DNA of 64,000 nt from Pseudoscleropodium purum (lineage: Eukaryota; Streptophyta; Bryopsida; Hypnales; Brachytheciaceae), in NCBI GenBank assembly GCA_963969395.1, contig OZ017803.1, forward strand, positions 16,120,001 through 16,184,000, written 5' to 3'. A model generated the notes under the pieces. The model searched no databases. It was not told the origin of the DNA and saw only the letters and a program-made list of their open reading frames with translations. Position 1 is the stretch's first letter, and every line of letters begins with the position of its first letter. Shown piece after piece: positions 59,114-64,000 of the stretch. A program made the translations under genes and the position numbers.

Positions 59114-62100
59114 ACCAAAGCAAAGGCATTCAAGGAACAATATCCTAAGTTTTTTCAAAGAATTGGGAAGATCCTTAGTGCCTTTTTCATCTGAAAACTT
59201 TAGTTGGGCCCTCTTGAAGCAATTGCACTTGATTATCTAGAATTCCTATTTCCATCTCGATCATATGCACTTATGAAAAATACACATTTTGAACAACCAT
59301 CCTCCCTCTTCTCTAGTTAAGAACCTCAATTTGTAAATGCTAGCTCATAGTACACCAAGAGTTACAAATTCAAGTGGAATGGAATAAGGTAGCTACACCT
59401 AAATTTGTTCTAATAAGCACTTGAAGAAATTTTTTATTACAAAACAATTTAAGTCTTTGTTGACTCTTGTTGAAAGTCAAAAGAGGATTCTAAAATTTCT
59501 TCAAATTCATTTTTTGAACTCCATATGAACAAACTATGAATTTTCAAAGTGCTTAAAAATAGACCCTAGATTGTCAAGAATAGGAGCTATACATTTTAGG
59601 CAAGAATTTGTAGGGTTCATTTTGCAAACATGTCACAATTGGACGTAGTTACCATATCAATTTGGGTGTAAATTCAAACATAATCATTAACTTTAAAAAC
59701 AAACAAAACAAGCTAGTTAGGTTTTGTGTGGTTTTGTGTAGATCTTGAGAGGCCCGCTTTGCCACAAAGAATATGAATGTGCTTCATTAAACAAAGCTTA
59801 TATTTTCTTGGAGTTTATCTCTACAATGTATACAAACACAATTGCCTCATTCAACAAACTAAACATGTAGGGTCAATCATCTCATTTCCAAAATAATAAT
59901 CTTGAAGGATCTCTCATAGCATCATAGTCAAACCACAAGCCCACAACTCTAGAATCAAATAAGGTACGAAAGGGAATTATTTTCTATTGAAATGGCAAAT
60001 TGCACTTGTAATGGTATTTTACTAAAACTTAAATTTATGCTTATTCTATCATTCAAGAATAACCTGCTTGTACATCTAATTAATTTTAGGCAAATAGAAA
60101 TTTGCTAATTCAATTGAAAATGGCTTACCAACATACAACACCCGAAACAACAATTCACAACAGGAAGCAACTATAAATGCAAATGAAAAAATTCCAAAAG
60201 AGATGACCAATCTATTATTGAAATTTCTTATATTGATGAATCATTGATCTTAGTATAGTGATAATTATACCCTGTGATTGTAGTTGAACATATTGTTGTT
60301 CTCAATCAAAGTGATTCCTTTTCATACTTGAAAGCATTGGTAGCTGATCTCCATCGGGCAACTGAATATGGCCAAAAATCTCAATGTCATCTATCAAATG
60401 TGGCACATGCCAACTGGAATCAACAACTTTATACATATAAAATTGAAACTCATATTGATGCATTGTGCATAACTTGCAGTAGAATTTTTTGTTCAAATGC
60501 ATTGTCTTGCAATTGGTTGTAACAATTAAATGAAATTTCAAATAAATCGTAAGTTTCCGATTGCCAAAAAGGCTAGAACCTACAAAGTCTTGTAAGTTGT
60601 TTTTCCTTCTATATCTTAGAACAATTGAAGTAAAATTTAACATTTAATTGAAATTTTCCAATGATTGTAACAATATTGACTAAAATAGACAATATTGAGC
60701 CCAAAACAACAAGTGTTTGTTGCATCAACCCCTTCCCATTTCCAATACCCAATGACATTCATTTTTGTATCTTCTATCCCATCAAGCCTTACAACTAGTA
60801 AGTTACCAACTTTGTACTTCATTCCTTGATGTATCAATTATAAATGTCAATTTTTTAATTTCCTCATTGAATTGATTCTCACTATCATCATTCAATAGCC
60901 CTCAAACCCTCTAGTATTTCATAAGATATATCTTCAATGTCTAAATGTCTTCACTATTTTTTTCTTTCCAATTTTTCATCCTCCACTCACAAGTCCTTTT
61001 TTTTGGCCCTACACGGCCAAAAACCACCATTGCAAAAAAATAGTAAAAATGCATTAAATAAAAATGAAAAATGAAAAAAGAGGGTATGGAAGTTGCTCAG
61101 GGTTTCTTTAATGCAGCTAGTTGGCAATTAGGGTTGCCACCTTCTTCACCAATTTTGTAGCAGCTACAACGTTCATCCTTCATTGCAGCATGCCAAATTG
61201 CAACAACTCTACCAATTATGTCAACTTAATAACCTTGAATTAAAGATAATTCATTGCCAATTCTAACTGGGACAAGAATTTATTCATCACCAAAGCGGCA
61301 ATAGGAATTAAAATGGCTGTTGCCTACGGCACACTTAGGCAACTCACTTTGTTGCTTCCTTCATTTTCACTCTTGTAGAGATAATTACCTTTTCTATAGT
61401 CCTTCTCCACTCTTGTTGCATTTCTGTTGATTACATGTATTTTCAGTAAAATTTTCATTAAAAAGACGCCTGTAAACAACCTAATAGGATTTTATTTTTG
61501 CATTTTTTTGTGTCTATTTGGTTCTATTTTGGTTATGTTTTTCTGATTTGGTATTCCAAATGGGTGATTTTGTATGTTAATAAACCAATTTGGGTCGTCA
61601 TTGCTGTGTGTTTATTTCCAAATCGGAGTATGTAGAAGTGAGCTGTGAACTGATGTTGAGAATCAGCCTAGTCGGAAGTTGAGGATCTTAATTGGTAGAA
61701 CAGGATGGTGATACTGATTTGGAATGTCATGTGTTCTTATTCTTGGTCAAGACTATCTTGATTTTACTAACTTGGAGTTGCGGTCGTTTTCCAATTAGGA
61801 TTATACATGCAGTTATGCAGTTAGGGTTATGTTTGAGGTTCTTGTTTGGCAGTTTGTGAGTTTTGAGGTGTTTCCAAATTGGTTAAGGAACCTCCTGGCT
61901 TGAGGATTTAAAGCAGAGTTTACTGATTTGGAAGGGGACCCACTGTTTGAGAGAGTCCAGTGCGAGTCCCAATCTGAGTGGCTGCGTTTTTATGTTTCTA
62001 TTTGGTTTTGTGTATGTTTGATTGTGAATGAGAAAGAGAGTCCTAGTTGGTCGTGTGTGTTTTTATTTGTCTGTACTTGTTCCTATGGAGGAAGTGGAAG

Positions 62101-62846
62101 TTCGTTTGTTCGAGTTGGTGGTTGTAGTGGTGGGCATGAAGACCAATTCGGTTTATGAACAAGTGGAAATTGAAGAGCTTTAGTCCAAATTGGTGATTGT
62201 GAGGCAGCATCGGAATGATGGCTGTGGGAGTTAAATGATTTAGTCCTATTAGGATGTTATGATGGAAATCTGGTAGTGAATTTTTGAAGTATGAGATAAA
62301 TTTGGTTGTGATTACTGTTTAGTCAAATTGGTATTATATGTTAGTAAAAGATGATTGGGTGCAGAAATTGTGTAGTCCGAGTGGGAGTTTTTAATACAAT
62401 GAACTAATTGGAGTGAATCAGTTAATAAAGGAAAAAAAAAATTATGTTTGTAATGGTGATATGTTACCTATTCGGTTGAATAAAGATTGAATTAAGCAAA
62501 TTGGTAAATGGTATGTGTGTGTGTTTACGAATTATGAGTTAAATTAGTGTGCTGATTTTACCAAGTTGGAGTTTGGCAATTTGTAAGTGATACTAAATTG
62601 GAAATTGACGGTTGCATGAATGATTTATTGTGTGATCGAACTCGGGAATTTGGAGATATGTATGAAGGTCTGAATTATTTGTGAGTGCTCTAAAGGTGAA
62701 AGTTAATTTGCAGCTTTTAGTTTCTTTGTTGTGTCAATTCCTACTTGAGTGTTTAAGAGTGCCAGTCAAATCCAATTAGGGAGGATATTCAGGGCATGAG
62801 GGTTAATTGATTATATCCAATTAGGAGTTGTAAAGCAAAATGAGTC
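59114..62846. other. Spacer, possibly part of a decayed retroelement
   Basis: No supported gene. From about 61500 the sequence changes to T/G-rich with recurring CCAATTAGGA motifs and leads to the gag relic below, so it may be leader sequence of a retroelement. Confidence 0.35.
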
Positions 62847-63023
62847 ATGGAGAGTAATGAGAGTAAGAGTCCGAGTTCCAATTCGGGAAAGAAGAAGTGT
62901 CAATGGTGCAGTGATAAAAATCACATAAAGCCAAGTTGTGGAGTTAAAGAGGATAAAACCAAGTTGGTGAAGGAAGAAGTAGCGGTTCCCTATATTGAAG
63001 ACAAAGTTCAATTGGAAAAGTGA
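62847..63023 (+). pseudogene. gag zinc-knuckle relic
   Basis: A 58-residue open frame, rich in Lys/Ser, contains CQWCSDKNHIKPSC, a retroelement nucleocapsid CCHC knuckle (C-x2-C-x4-H-x4-C). It is unlike the knuckle of the chromovirus above, so it comes from another element. No pol sequence is adjacent. Confidence 0.6.
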
Positions 63024-64000
63024 CATGCCCTTTTTGGAGTTGGAGATTGAAAGTTACAGGAAGCCGATCAGGAGCAAAAGCTGAACCGGTTTCATCCATA
63101 GCAATTCGATTTGGCCAAGAATGGAGATCCAATGAAAGATGAAGGAGTCCAATTTGAAGATTAAAAATCAATTCCAAACGGGGTGATACTTAACTTGGTG
63201 TTTTAAGAGTGGAGTGAATAATTAATTTAGTAATTATTATAGAAATTGTAAAGAATTAAATTCATATTAGTTGGAAGTATGCATTCCTTGTGTGTTTTAG
63301 TTCTTTATTAGTTTGTTCTAGTGTCGTTGTAGAAGTAGTCCTATTAGAATTGCCTCCCTAGGAACGAATTAAACTATTTATTTAGATAATCCAATTAGGA
63401 TCTAAATACATCTACAACGCCTTAAAGGTCATTATTTAAAAGACTATACTACTAGGACTATACTTAAAACACCCCTTTCTCTTGTAGCGATAGCATAGGT
63501 TCTTTCGAGGCCAATGGAGAAGACCTATACTTCTATCTTGATGTGTTGATAATTGAACTTGTTAAGATTTAAAAGAAAATATCTGGTTGATAGGGATTAT
63601 TTTTGTAAGGAATGAACTTAGTTATACCAAATTATTGATAAGTTAATCTTGTAATTTTGTAGGACCTCTTAGGATCCAATTTTTTCATCTTTGATTAGAT
63701 GGTTATTTAGTTAATTATTCCCTTATTGTTGCTTGAACCTCTTGATGCTAAGACAAAGATAGAGTACTTGCCATTCTGATTTGCTACTTATTAGACTTTG
63801 TAAGATTTTAAGAAGAAAAAAAATGGTTATTACTTAAGATTTGTTTGAAATCAATTAAGGATGTTACATTGAGATTACAGTCACTCCTCTCTTGTTGTTG
63901 GTTACTTCTCGGAGTCGAGAACAGCCCTCTGGTTGTTGGAAAAAAAATTCTTTTTTTTCTTATAGATAGGGGATTCTTCTCAATTCTAACGATAATTCAA
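63024..64000. other. Distal spacer
   Basis: No supported gene. It may contain the 3' part or LTR of the element carrying the gag knuckle, but no matching second LTR was seen. Confidence 0.4.

Noticed and set aside
1..64000. CRISPR arrays, bacterial operons, tRNA or rRNA genes
   Set aside because: No regular spacer arrays, no Shine-Dalgarno-led operons, and no tRNA B-box/cloverleaf or rRNA signature was recognised by eye; a tRNAscan/Infernal run would settle the RNA genes.

Overview
The window looks like nuclear DNA of a land plant. Gene islands of moderate GC sit in very AT-rich, repeat-filled spacer. Introns are GT-AG, and the recognisable families are plant ones: an AAE3-type oxalate-CoA ligase, a LysM receptor-like kinase of the LYR type, and a Ty3/gypsy chromovirus. 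A seed-free plant (moss or similar) is my guess, but nothing here proves it.

Layout. 0-6.2 kb: an intact intronless-ORF gene for a five-repeat hydrophilic protein (+), preceded by ACGTG-core promoter motifs, convergent with a five-exon conserved plant gene of unknown function (-). 6.5-18.3 kb: AT-rich spacer with three copies of a dispersed element ending in TTAACCCCTAAAG-type inverted repeats, plus foldback elements. A small two-exon gene for a secreted Gly-rich peptide (14.5-16.3 kb) carries an apparent 1-nt deletion. 19.2-20.8 kb: a multi-exon gene (-) for a secreted, Cys-containing protein I do not recognise. 22.7-23.7 kb: inverted GATAC-rich arrays. 24.6-29.5 kb: a complete five-exon AAE3 gene (+). 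32.2-34.6 kb: a two-exon LYR-type LysM receptor pseudokinase (+) broken by a 1-nt frameshift, with a relic copy of its kinase tail just downstream. 35.5-42.6 kb: MITEs, decayed ORFs and a minisatellite. 42.6-49.4 kb: a chromodomain Ty3/gypsy element with both LTRs and a 5-bp target duplication, inserted in a tandem duplication and itself carrying a nested hAT-like MITE. 50-64 kb: spacer with further MITEs, a dead pogo/CENP-B-type transposase and a gag zinc-knuckle relic.

The genes do not form a pathway. They are independent loci separated by transposon debris. The most informative signals are in the mobile fraction: a MITE family with precise 8-bp target duplications, and a retrotransposon whose 3-kb pol frame is broken by eight stops but no frameshift, mostly explained by C-to-T or G-to-A change, as expected from cytosine-methylation decay. 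Two of the six gene models carry apparent single-base frameshifts, so assembly indels should be excluded before calling them pseudogenes.
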